From positions 34,938,901 through 35,002,900 of the forward strand of contig CM068835.1 of the NCBI GenBank assembly GCA_028554795.2: a DNA stretch of 64,000 bases, given 5' to 3'. The notes under the pieces are model-generated. The model saw only the letters and a list, made by a program, of their open reading frames with translations. It made no database searches and was not told where the DNA came from. This DNA comes from Sinohyriopsis cumingii. Lineage: Eukaryota > Mollusca > Bivalvia > Unionida > Unionidae. Shown here in pieces: positions 6,894 through 15,240 of this stretch. Positions within the stretch are counted from its first letter, which is position 1. Each line of letters starts with the position of its first letter. The position numbers and the translations under genes are program-made.

Positions 6894-9800
6894 ATGAATG
6901 ACTTTGATAGGTTGCCATTGACGAGGTCAACCAGGGAGAGATTTGATCTTGACAAGTTAACCAGCGATCCACAACGAAATACGCTGACAACGCTAAACAG
7001 CATCATCGAACAGGCGAAACAACAATTTCGTGACGATGGTGCGTCTTATGTGTTCTCGACATATAAAATTATCAACGAGAGTTCCTCCGAAGATATCTTC
7101 GAGGAATTATTCGGCGACGACGTCATCGACGGTACAATGACCGATGATCGCGCCCGCAACATCATTAAACATCTCGGCGATACCAATTACACGCTGTTGA
7201 TAAAATTTATAACAGGAGTCATTGATGAGGATGGCAGCGAAAAATGGATCATCCGTGATAAACGCGATCCTGTTCCTGCTAACGGTAAAACAGTTTTGTT
7301 GAGTCGCGCTAGCAGACCAGGCATGCTTGTTGGAATTGATGGTCCATATTATAACAGAGCGTATCCCGAGACCGGAGTAGTGTATGGGTTGTATCCGATG
7401 GAGAAGCCAGAAATTGATAAACTTGCTCCGATGCGGATGTCAACAGCGCTAAACTGTGTAGCCGAGCGGGTAATGGAACATTTTAGCAACGCCGTGCGAG
7501 GCAACGGTTTAACACCGTCTAGAAAATCCAAGATAACAGCGTGGGCTAATCGAGTCAACAACAGCGGGGCAACAGTAGCTGATGTTGCCGCGTTAGAACG
7601 GCTGCTGAGATTCCCTATAACTGTGAAGTCGTTGACCGGAGAACAACTATACAAATCAAAATACAACTGTTACGGATCTCCGATTGAAATTATTGATCAC
7701 AACAGCCACGCATGGACTAAATCAGTTATGACGTTCCCCCGGGATCGTGTTGTACGCGTTTACCCCGGAAACATATTTGATTACATCTATGAAACAAGTA
7801 AAACAGATCCTGTGTCTGTGTGGTTGTTTAGCAGCGACGAAGAATCCGAGTATGATCAGTTTGTAAGACCAAACGGAGAAGTATACCGAACTGAGTCGCT
7901 GCAGCACGAAATGAGAACCTTTGCGCGAAAATACTCATTCGATGATTCCTCGATAGATCAACTGTTGACTCGCTGTTTTACCGTTCCTAGTGTTGTCGCG
8001 CACATAGCCAGAGACAGAAACTCGTGGAAACCAACCAGCGACAGATTCCTCGAGGATATCAAACTGAGCTATGTCGAATACGGTCACGGCGGGCTGTGGA
8101 ATACCCGGTATGATTACCGCGATATGATATCAGTGGACATGACCGCGTGTTACCCGGGAAGCTTCCTTGGATACGGAGAGTGCAGTGAGTATTTTAAAAG
8201 ATTTGGTCATCCGACTAGTTTGATGACCAGAGTATCCATCGATGGACCGCTGCCCGATTTTGACCTAACTGGATTCGCCAAGATAACATCATTTGGATTC
8301 GCCGCGGATTTGCATCCGATCAACTACTTGTGGTTTGGTAAGCACTTCGCCGAGAAGGCGTGGGCGCCTATTGTGTTTTGTTGCGGTACATGCTTGATAG
8401 CGGCATACTAACATCGCTGACCGTCGGCGAAGCAATTATATGCTACCAGAAACAAACCGATGCTTGGTTACCAACGCCGGTTGTTTTCGTTGAAAAAGAA
8501 ATCATGAAACAGTGGCCGGAAGAAAAGGTCCACAGATATATGGCCATCAGGGAAAGCGAAGCGAAGGACCTTGGACGAAGATTAATAGGGAAGTTTACTC
8601 AGGGTGCAGCATTTGATCACAAAATACATCACAGTAGATTAATCCTTGATGAGGCCGAACTGAATTTTATAATAGCTGATACCGCCGCCAGAGATGTGTT
8701 TTGTCACCGCGAAGATGCGATGTTATCGAACGGAAAAAAACTAGGCACGATTGTTAGTTACCTTGACGGAGAGTCGCGTCAATATACCCACCTGAGGTCG
8801 TCAATGCTAGGTTATGTTTCTGTGAATTTGCTGTCGATGGTAAACAGGTTTTCCCGGACCGCGGTGAGAGTTGCCACGGATTCATTTTATATATCACGAG
8901 AACATCTACCGCTGGTAAACAGCATCGTCGGGGAATCATCAGAGTGGGGTCGCTGGCGTGTGAAGAAGGAGCGGTTACACGAATACTGTGAATCAGCTGA
9001 CGTTGAAATCAAAGACAGTTATGTTAAATCAGCGATGACATCATCGTCGACGACATCATCGTTACCGTCAGTGTATGATCCTGTTGTCAGACACAGAACC
9101 GTGTATCTGAACGGACCAGGCGGCTGCGGCAAAACAACCAGAGTAATTGAGTTGTTTCGGAACTCTGATATGATCGTGCTAACTCCCACACACAGACTTG
9201 CCAGGGAAATGAAACAACGCGGTGTTAACGCGTGCACGTATCACAGTTTTTTCAAATACAGCGGAGGTACGTGGACTCCTGAGCGGATGGGCACAAAGTA
9301 TATTCCTGCGGAGGTTTTATGGGATGAAGTAGCCACTGTACCGCTGGATACACTAAAGCGGTTTCTCGAGTGGTTGTTGACGAAGAATACTGCAGTCGTT
9401 ATGTGCGGCGATCACGGCCAGCCACCACCGTTTACAGGCGAATCTCCACATGATTGGCTAAAAAATTTTGTTGACTATTACGAAGAGATCGACGACGACA
9501 TCAGAGCGATTGATGATCGACTAAAGAAGTTTAAGAAGCTGATTAGGCTGCAGAATAATAAAACTCAGTGCGTGGCTATGCGTAAGATAATTCCGAAGAC
9601 ATCCGTAAAAGACTTCCTTGCAGCGTGGACTCCAAATGATATTGTAGTGGCAAGTAGAAAAGTAGTTAGAGACGCACTTCAGCGGCGATTATTTCAACTA
9701 CATAAAGAAAAGTTTTCCACGCTGCCGGTGCCGTTGTGTTACAGACCAACAGATACACGACAACAAAATATCGATGTTGTCATCCCAGGAAAATCTGAGC

Positions 9801-10367
9801 AGCAACAGCTGGTGTTAAATGATATTGTGCTGGTCGATATTGATGTTGTTGATGCTGCACTTGCCGCTGATAAATCACCGTGGATGTTAGGATACGCTAT
9901 GACAATTCACTCCGCACAGGGATTAACCATCGAGGACATAAAAGTTTGGATTGTTGATGATCGCATCGAGTGGTCAAATTTAGTTTACTTAGCCGTGTCA
10001 AGAGTGCGAAGAATGTCTCAGTTGGGAAGAATTGTGTTAGATGCGCCAACAACATCGGTCGTCGACGAGTCAGCGATGATTGACACGATAAGAAAAAAAT
10101 TAACCGATTACAAACACAGCGACAAAAAAAAATAATCGGGAGTTTGATCTTGATGCTGAATTCGTTGTTGCACTAAAACAACAGCAGAATAATCACTGCG
10201 CGAGCTGTAATTGTATAATGTTATGGAAATACCCGAAAAATGACCCAAGACAATTCACGTTAGACAGAAAGCATAGCAACCTTGGCCACACACGCGAAAA
10301 TATCATGTTGACCTGTCTTGAATGTAATAGACGCAGAGGTGCAGCTACGCTAACGGAATCACCTTAG
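6894..10367 (+). CDS. Type-B DNA polymerase / SF1 helicase / HNH-like fusion, frame broken
   Basis: Replication protein. Start at ATG 6894 (MNDFDRLPLTRST); upstream codons lack ATG. About 410 N-terminal residues have no exonuclease motif that I can identify. PolB motif A reads DMTACYPGSF (8136-8165). The frame then changes at a T4 run (8376-8379), and motif C reads VRVATDSFYIS (around 8865-8890). A helicase follows: Walker A GPGGCGKT (9114-9137), Walker B-like LWDEVA, motif III MCGDHGQP (9401 on), motif V MTIHSAQGLT (about 9900) and motif VI VSRVRR (about 9995), typical of Pif1/RecD-like SF1. A second change at an A9 run (10124-10132) leads into a C-terminal Cys4/HNH-like domain (CASC near 10197, LDRKHSNLGHTREN, CLECNRRRG) ending at 10367. 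Typical Polinton polymerases lack the helicase. Confidence 0.8.
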
Positions 10368-10391
10368 TGATCGAAATCACTTTAGTGATTT
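10358..10391. terminator. Tandem hairpins between convergent polymerase and integrase genes
   Basis: ATCAC-CTTA-GTGAT (10358-10371) contains the polymerase stop (10365-10367). AAATCAC-TTTA-GTGATTT (10374-10391) contains the integrase stop (10377-10379). Each converging gene thus ends in its own near-identical hairpin; a 3'-end signal is likely. Confidence 0.55.
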
Positions 10392-11330
10392 AGGCGACAA
10401 TTGTGTATCATCGGGAATCACCTGAAGTTGCTCACGGGTAAATCCGCGTTGAGGAGCAGTTGAATCTAATCTGTAGATTGCTGGTCTGCCAGTGGATCTT
10501 GTCACGGTGGATATCTTGTGTGTGGTAACACTCCAAATGGGATCAGTCGCTCTTCGTTTGCCACCTTCAAGTTCGCCTGGTTCGTATAAATATCTAACTG
10601 TAACATTACCCAACACTGGCTGTGTTGAAATATTATTCCGTTGTAATTGTATGTATTTTTTTGTGATTGCGATGGCAGGTTTCATGTTGGTTGTTCGGGT
10701 GATCTCGTTATTTAGCGCAGTTATCACACTTGGTAATCTTGCAACCCATTCGCGCGATCTTGCATCCTGAATAAATTCTTTCGCGTATTGATACCCAAAT
10801 AATCTTTCGGCGAGTGTTCGATTAAATCTCTCAACGATTGCCTGATCACGATGAATTTCAGTATGTCCTCGTCGTATGGTAACGTTATGTTGCTTCATCA
10901 GCGATGATACTGCACCCTGAAATTCTTTGCCAGGATCAACTTGTAGCAGATGTGGCCATCGTAGAGGTCCTCGCTGATAAATTCGTTTAAACGCATCGGC
11001 CACTTCAGATGCTGTCTTTGTTGTCAACGGCGTTGCTTCCTTGTATCTGCTTGCAACATCAACTACTGTTAACGCGTATTTGTACGTTTTCCGACGAACT
11101 GTATCATGAGGCAGGAATAGTATGTCGGCCTGATGAACTTCGTTGGGCACACTAACATCGAAATGTGCAAAGTTGATTCGGCTAGGCGGTGGTAAATAAA
11201 TTTGCCATATTGCCTGTTTCGATAGCCAATTTTTGGCGACCTCTCTTGTTACCGACGCTGACTTGGCGAGTTTATTAATTGCTGCGTTACCTCTCCAGTA
11301 TCCGATCGGGGAATAATAAATCGCCTCCAT
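10377..11330 (-). CDS. Retroviral-type DDE integrase (Polinton INT)
   Basis: Intact 317-residue product from ATG 11330 (MEAIYYSPIGYWRGNAAINK). It integrates the element's ends into host DNA. The N-terminal region has the Polinton signature (KLAKSASVTREVAKNWLSKQ). The catalytic core shows the first Asp in HQADILFLPHD (codon 11124-11126), the second in LLQVDPGKEF (10935-10937) and the Glu in QAIVERFNRTLAERLF (10830-10832). The C-terminal segment around YRLDSTAPQRGFTREQLQVI suits an SH3/chromo-like domain. It starts 2 bases after the stop of the upstream PLA2 gene on the same strand, indicating co-transcription, and converges on the polymerase gene. Confidence 0.95.
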   Translation of the reverse strand: MEAIYYSPIGYWRGNAAINKLAKSASVTREVAKNWLSKQAIWQIYLPPPSRINFAHFDVSVPNEVHQADILFLPHDTVRRKTYKYALTVVDVASRYKEATPLTTKTASEVADAFKRIYQRGPLRWPHLLQVDPGKEFQGAVSSLMKQHNVTIRRGHTEIHRDQAIVERFNRTLAERLFGYQYAKEFIQDARSREWVARLPSVITALNNEITRTTNMKPAIAITKKYIQLQRNNISTQPVLGNVTVRYLYEPGELEGGKRRATDPIWSVTTHKISTVTRSTGRPAIYRLDSTAPQRGFTREQLQVIPDDTQLSPKSLK

Positions 11331-11332
11331 TA

Positions 11333-11818
11333 TTAATTACTAGCGCCTAATACTAGTTTAGATTTCATTGCGGATCTTATTAACCAATTAGCGAGTGATT
11401 CTCTGACAGATTTATTTTTGATGGCGTGAATTAATTTTACGTCTGCGATATGTCGTTGCTGCAAATCAGGGTTTTTATAAGCTACGTCGTGAACATGACA
11501 AGCCGCATCGATAGCGTTTATCGGATACTCGCCAGTTTTTGGTTGATTTTCGCTGTCAAGTCTTATGTCAAGTCTGGTTCCAGGACCGCAGTAGTTGTAT
11601 CCGGGGAGATGTTTTTCTCCGGGATACTTTGCCCAGGGAGCTTTCCAAGTTGGGCTGCGATGTCGCCTCCGCTAAACTTTTTTTTTTTGGAACCTAAATT
11701 TTTTTGTGCCACATCGAGCACATTTTCCTGTGAGCGCTTGTCGATTATTTTTTGTCGTAATTGTTATTAGATCGTTCGTGGGAGTTCGTACTCTGCACTT
11801 CACACAATATAAATCCAT
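11333..11818 (-). CDS. DUF5679 zinc ribbon plus phospholipase A2 protein, frame broken
   Basis: ATG 11818 opens a zinc ribbon of the DUF5679 type: MDLYCVKCRVRTPT, then CARCGTKKFRF. After a T11 run (11678-11688) the frame changes to a linker (SGGDIAAQLGKLPG) and changes again near 11,630-11,640. The last frame carries a parvovirus-type PLA2 domain: calcium loop YCGPGTRLD, catalytic pair in DAACHVHDVAY, then RHIADVKLIHAIKNK, stop at 11333-11335. The DUF5679-PLA2 arrangement is known from adintoviruses and Polintons, where the lipase is thought to breach endosomal membranes, as in parvovirus VP1. An alternative start at 11830 lies in the shared palindrome with the ATPase gene. Confidence 0.8.
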
Positions 11819-11827
11819 AATACTAAT

Positions 11828-11843
11828 CATTTGTATACAAATG
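11828..11843. promoter_or_regulatory. 16-bp perfect palindrome in divergent start region
   Basis: CATTTGTATACAAATG is its own reverse complement. Its right end is the ATPase start codon (11841-11843); its left end gives an in-frame ATG (11830) for the minus-strand DUF5679-PLA2 gene. It lies between the divergent starts and is a candidate symmetrical initiator or operator. Confidence 0.45.
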
Positions 11844-12509
11844 GAAATTACAGACTTTTCTGCGACAAAGAAGAGAGAGCCGGTGAAACATAATAGTGTG
11901 CTACCCAACTCCGTACGGATGATTATCATCGGGCCATCTGGGTCGGGCAAAACACAACTGTTGTTGAATCTGATAATGAAGTGGATGAAATGGGATAAAC
12001 TGTATTTGGTAGCCACGTCCGTAGACGATCAGCGATGCTATCAGGTGCTAAAAGATTTCAACGAGAGCGCAAAAGCAGCAATTGACAGCGACGAAGACAT
12101 AATTGAGTTTATAACGGACATCAATGATGCACCCCGCGTAGATGACATCGATGGATCAATTAACAATCTGGTTGTGTACGACGATGTCATGCTGGATAAG
12201 CAGGCGAACCCGGCAAGAATATTTTCCCGCGGTCGCCATAAAAACACTGATGTGATTTATGTAACTCAACGGCATACACAAATTCCAAAAGTGATCAGAG
12301 ACAATTGTAACGTCCTCGCGGTATTTAACGGCGTTGACGCACACACGTTACGAAATATTCATCAGACCTGGTGCAGCGGAGATATGGATTTGGTCAAATT
12401 TAAAAATTTCTTTAGTCGTACACAGCAGCGCCCGCACGGGTTTGTAACAATAAATTTACACGACCCCAGGACACGATATCGAGTTGGACTTGAAACGTTA
12501 TTTTGTTAA
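11841..12509 (+). CDS. A32/FtsK-HerA-like genome-packaging ATPase
   Basis: Intact 222-residue product from ATG 11841 (MEITDFSATKKREPVKHNSV). It is expected to translocate DNA into the capsid. Walker A GPSGSGKTQ lies at 11931-11957 and Walker B NNLVVYDDVMLDKQ at about 12,163-12,204. Downstream sensor-like segments include FSRGRHKNTDVIYVTQRH and IPKVIRDNCNVLAVFNG. Length and motif order match Polinton, adintovirus and virophage ATPases. It is the last clear element gene before the drop in GC and is transcribed away from the DUF5679-PLA2 gene. Confidence 0.95.
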   Translation: MEITDFSATKKREPVKHNSVLPNSVRMIIIGPSGSGKTQLLLNLIMKWMKWDKLYLVATSVDDQRCYQVLKDFNESAKAAIDSDEDIIEFITDINDAPRVDDIDGSINNLVVYDDVMLDKQANPARIFSRGRHKNTDVIYVTQRHTQIPKVIRDNCNVLAVFNGVDAHTLRNIHQTWCSGDMDLVKFKNFFSRTQQRPHGFVTINLHDPRTRYRVGLETLFC

Positions 12510-12839
12510 GAGCAGCAGGGAGGGCGCTAAATCACGATGGTTTTATTATGTAATCGGTGCAGCAATAACGTTTCCAATAGTTGATTACACGTTTAAACCT
12601 GTTATTTTGGTAAATAGACACCTTTATTGTCATTGTTGCCAAAATAAGGGTTTGTTTTCCAAAATAAGACTTATTTTTTGTAAATGGATTGATAGAGATG
12701 ATTTCAGGCGGAAAAAACTTGTATGATTCGCCCCCCCCCCCCCCCCCCGCTGCTGCACTTAATTAGGTTCTCAGAGAAATGCTTGTGGACATGGCTGTTA
12801 TGGTAGATTGACACATTTTACGCTTAAATACACATTGCA
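12510..12839. other. Probable terminal region of the Polinton and junction with host DNA
   Basis: No convincing gene. An 80-residue open frame (12484-12726) overlaps the ATPase end and looks like shadow sequence. Short repeats are present: CCAAAATAAG twice (about 12,640-12,668) and its inverted form TTATTTTGG near 12,602, plausible subterminal repeats. A C18 tract at 12,731-12,748 sits at the change to AT-rich host DNA. The exact end and target duplication cannot be fixed without the left terminus. Confidence 0.4.
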
Positions 12840-13512
12840 TTTATGATGATTACACTTAAGAGGGACTAAAAGACAGAATTAATACAAAAATTTCACTGAA
12901 TAAAAATTATTTAATTGGCAGTTCAATATTAATGTACTGCAAACACTAGACGCAAGTGACATTTTCACTGATCAAAATTTCCTTGAACAACTTTAATTAT
13001 GGCCTACTAAGAATGTTGTTTGGAAAGAGAATATATAACCAATTATATGACTTCTTATTATAAGCTGATAATTTCAAAATGTAGATTAAAATTTCCAGGT
13101 CCTATCTACCATTTGTGACCATAAAACGAGCAATATATCAACGGTTCAGTTATCAATTATGATCACGATTTTCATTTTTATGATGATTACACTTAAGAGG
13201 GACTAAAAGACAGAATTAATACAAAAATTTCACTGAATAAAAATTATTTAATTGGCAGTTCAATATTAATGTACTGCAAACACTAGGCGCAAGTGACATT
13301 TTCACTGATCAAAATTTCCTTGAACAACTTTAATTATGGCCTACTAAGAATGTTGTTTGGAAAGAGAATATATAACCAATTATATGACTTCTTATTATAA
13401 GCTGATAATTTCAAAATGTAGATTAAAATTTCCAGGTCCTATCTACCATTTGTGACCATAAAACGAGCAATATATCAACGGTTCAGTTACCAATTATGAT
13501 CACGATTTTCAT
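12840..13512. repeat. Two-copy 337-bp tandem duplication
   Basis: Copy 1 (12840-13176) and copy 2 (13177-13512) begin TTTATGATGATTACACTTAA and match almost base for base; the differences noticed are AGACGC/AGGCGC and TTATCAATT/TTACCAATT. It is noncoding and AT-rich, lying about 90 bp outside the presumed Polinton end. Confidence 0.9.
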
Positions 13513-13691
13513 CAAGTTCAATAAATAGGCATCAATGTTGGGGGTGGGTGGGTTATTTTCTGGTTTAAAAAAATGGGATCCACAATTGACCCTGCATTTT
13601 AAAGGAGACCAGAAACCAATGAAAATATTGGATAATAATAAAGGTACTACAGCAGTAAACCTTATTCTGAAGTATCATCTGCGACCGAAAT

Positions 13692-13709
13692 GCCAATATT
13701 AAAATATTG
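13692..13709. repeat. 18-bp perfect palindrome
   Basis: CCAATATTAAAATATTGG-type inverted repeat in otherwise unremarkable AT-rich DNA (13513-13780) between the tandem duplication and the THAP exon. Confidence 0.4.
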
Positions 13710-13784
13710 GCCTATCTTCTAGGAGCTGAATTTCCGTGACCTCGTATGCAAAATTTCCGCGCCTATTCGGTTACTTTCGGGATG

Positions 13785-13792
13785 TGACGTCA
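13785..13792. promoter_or_regulatory. CRE-like site TGACGTCA
   Basis: Canonical CREB/ATF palindrome about 60 bp upstream of the THAP coding sequence, in a locally GC-richer stretch (13735-13850) that could be a promoter. Function inferred. Confidence 0.35.
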
Positions 13793-13849
13793 TAGTAGCG
13801 ACTCCAGCAGCCCAAGTGGGAATTGCCAGAGTAAAAGACAATACCGTTT

Positions 13850-14173
13850 TGCGTTGCTTACGGGTGTAATAAAACATTAAGAAAAGCCAGTGGACAACAT
13901 TTTTTTTTCTTTTCCGAAAGATAAAGGCATACTGAAAGAATGGATACATTATTACAGACGAGTCGATTTCAAAGCAACACCATACAGCCCTATGTGCTCG
14001 TTACATTTCTCAAAGAACTGTTACGACAGGGATTCTGAAAAAATGGCAGCTCAAGGATACGCAAATGCTAGGCTTAGACAAAAAGTTGGCTCTGTTCCAG
14101 ACATAACGTTGAATATTTTAAATCCTGGGAAAAGTGTTGAACGTGCGAGTTACGAAAATAGGCAGAAGGCCGA
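13850..14173 (+). CDS. THAP-type zinc-finger exon, frame broken
   Basis: A C2CH THAP DNA-binding domain: CVAYGCNKTLRKASGQ (first Cys pair), then FPKDKGILKEWIHYYRR with the conserved Trp, PMCSLHFSKN (C-x2-H), and VGSVPDITL in place of the usual AVPTIF box. The two halves are in different frames, the change falling at a T9 run (13900-13908). GTAAGT at 14174-14179 is a good splice donor. No in-frame ATG precedes CVAYGC (ATA lies where one might be expected). It could be a host gene's first exon or a remnant of a P-element-like or other THAP-carrying transposon. Confidence 0.65.
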
Positions 14174-14887
14174 GTAAGTGACCACAAAATGCAACAACCA
14201 ATTCACAGATCTTTTATCTACACCAGCAGTGCTAAAAATAAATCGGATAGCCCGACACCCTGGGTCCCTCTGGTTTTAGTTCCGGCCCATCCTGTATTCA
14301 AAATGAGGTGCCCGTCAGGCTTGTCGAAACAAAAATTGTTTGCCTGAGGAAACTTTGATCGCGCTGGTGAAATTAGTAAATGTATTTTCAAGATGTTGAC
14401 ATGCATGCCTTAACATGGCACAATCTAAATCAAATCAATACTGTCCAAGGTGAAATTTAGATTTGATTTTAATCAAATGGAGGCTTTGCCAAAAATAATA
14501 TTCTAAACCTGTCGTGTTTCGAGAAAACACAATTTTCAGTAATCTTATAAAAATTACAAATTTTTTAAAAAAATCATTGTATACATGTAGTATGCATAAA
14601 CGGTAATCTGTAATGATTGGAACTGATATAAAATTATTCCTTGGGCAGTTTAAATAACAGCGATTAAAAGAAAAGAGGTCAAAGTTTCACATTAAATGGC
14701 TGACAATAGAAACTGGGGGGGGGGACTATTGACCCAACCCCTTGCCCCAATGTGCGAGCGCCCATGGGACGTACCTTTTCTCCATATGATACGCCTTATT
14801 ATTCCCCCAGGACAAGCCCATTTTGCATATTCTGGTCAGCTCTGGCTAAATTGCAAAATAGCTAAAGTTTTGATTTAAGTACGCAAA
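14174..14887. other. No gene seen
   Basis: AT-rich DNA downstream of the THAP exon. Only short spurious frames; a G9 tract lies near 14,716. Confidence 0.6.
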
Positions 14888-14905
14888 CAATAAAGCCGAT
14901 GTGAC

Positions 14906-15222
14906 CGTTCCGGTGGCCTAGTGGTTAGAGCGTCCGCCTTGGATGCGGGAGGTCGTGGGTTCGATCCCCGGCCGAGTCATACGAAAGACTTTTAAAATGG
15001 TACTTACAGCTGCCTCGCTTGGCGTTCAGCATTAAGAGGTTAGTGTTAGGACTGGTCGGCCTGGTGTCAGGATAATGTGACTGGGTGGGACATCATGCTA
15101 CATGTCTGCGGCATGATGCCCCAGTGCTAGACATCGCTATAAACTGCCACATTGCAGACATCGTAGCGATATGACTGAAAAATTGTTAAAGCTACGTTAA
15201 AAATCAAAATCACATCACATCA
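14906..15222 (+). repeat. tRNA-derived SINE, family A, with 18-bp target duplication
   Basis: The head is tRNA-like: box A TGGCCTAGTGGTTAGAG, box B GGTTCGATCC. The body (TTAGTGTTAGGACTGG, later CATGATGCCCCAGTGCTAGA) ends in AAAAATC/ATCACATC. It is flanked by exact copies of CAATAAAGCCGATGTGAC at 14888-14905 and 15223-15240, a young insertion mobilised by a LINE reverse transcriptase. Confidence 0.93.
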
Positions 15223-15240
15223 CAATAAAGCCGATGTGAC

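Larger units (their letters stand above)
1..12750. mobile_element. Polinton/Maverick element, partial (left end outside window)
   Basis: Large virus-like DNA transposon. The diagnostic set is present: adenain-like protease, type-B DNA polymerase, retroviral-type integrase, packaging ATPase and DUF5679-PLA2 protein, plus fibre and membrane proteins. Genes are packed with overlaps or short spacers on both strands, and base composition is clearly richer in GC than the AT-rich DNA to the right. The major capsid and penton genes are not seen and probably lie left of position 1. The right limit is set by the end of the ATPase gene at 12,509, the change in composition and a C18 tract at 12,731-12,748. 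Terminal inverted repeats cannot be confirmed because only one end is in view. An integrated adintovirus-type virus is an equivalent description. Confidence 0.93.

Noticed and set aside
12484..12726. 80-residue plus-strand frame after the ATPase
   Set aside because: It overlaps the ATPase 3' end in another frame, lacks recognisable features and its codon composition is like AT-rich noncoding sequence.
14911..14985. tRNA gene candidate with box A and box B
   Set aside because: It is the head of a dispersed SINE with target duplications and several copies in the window, and no complete cloverleaf was established.
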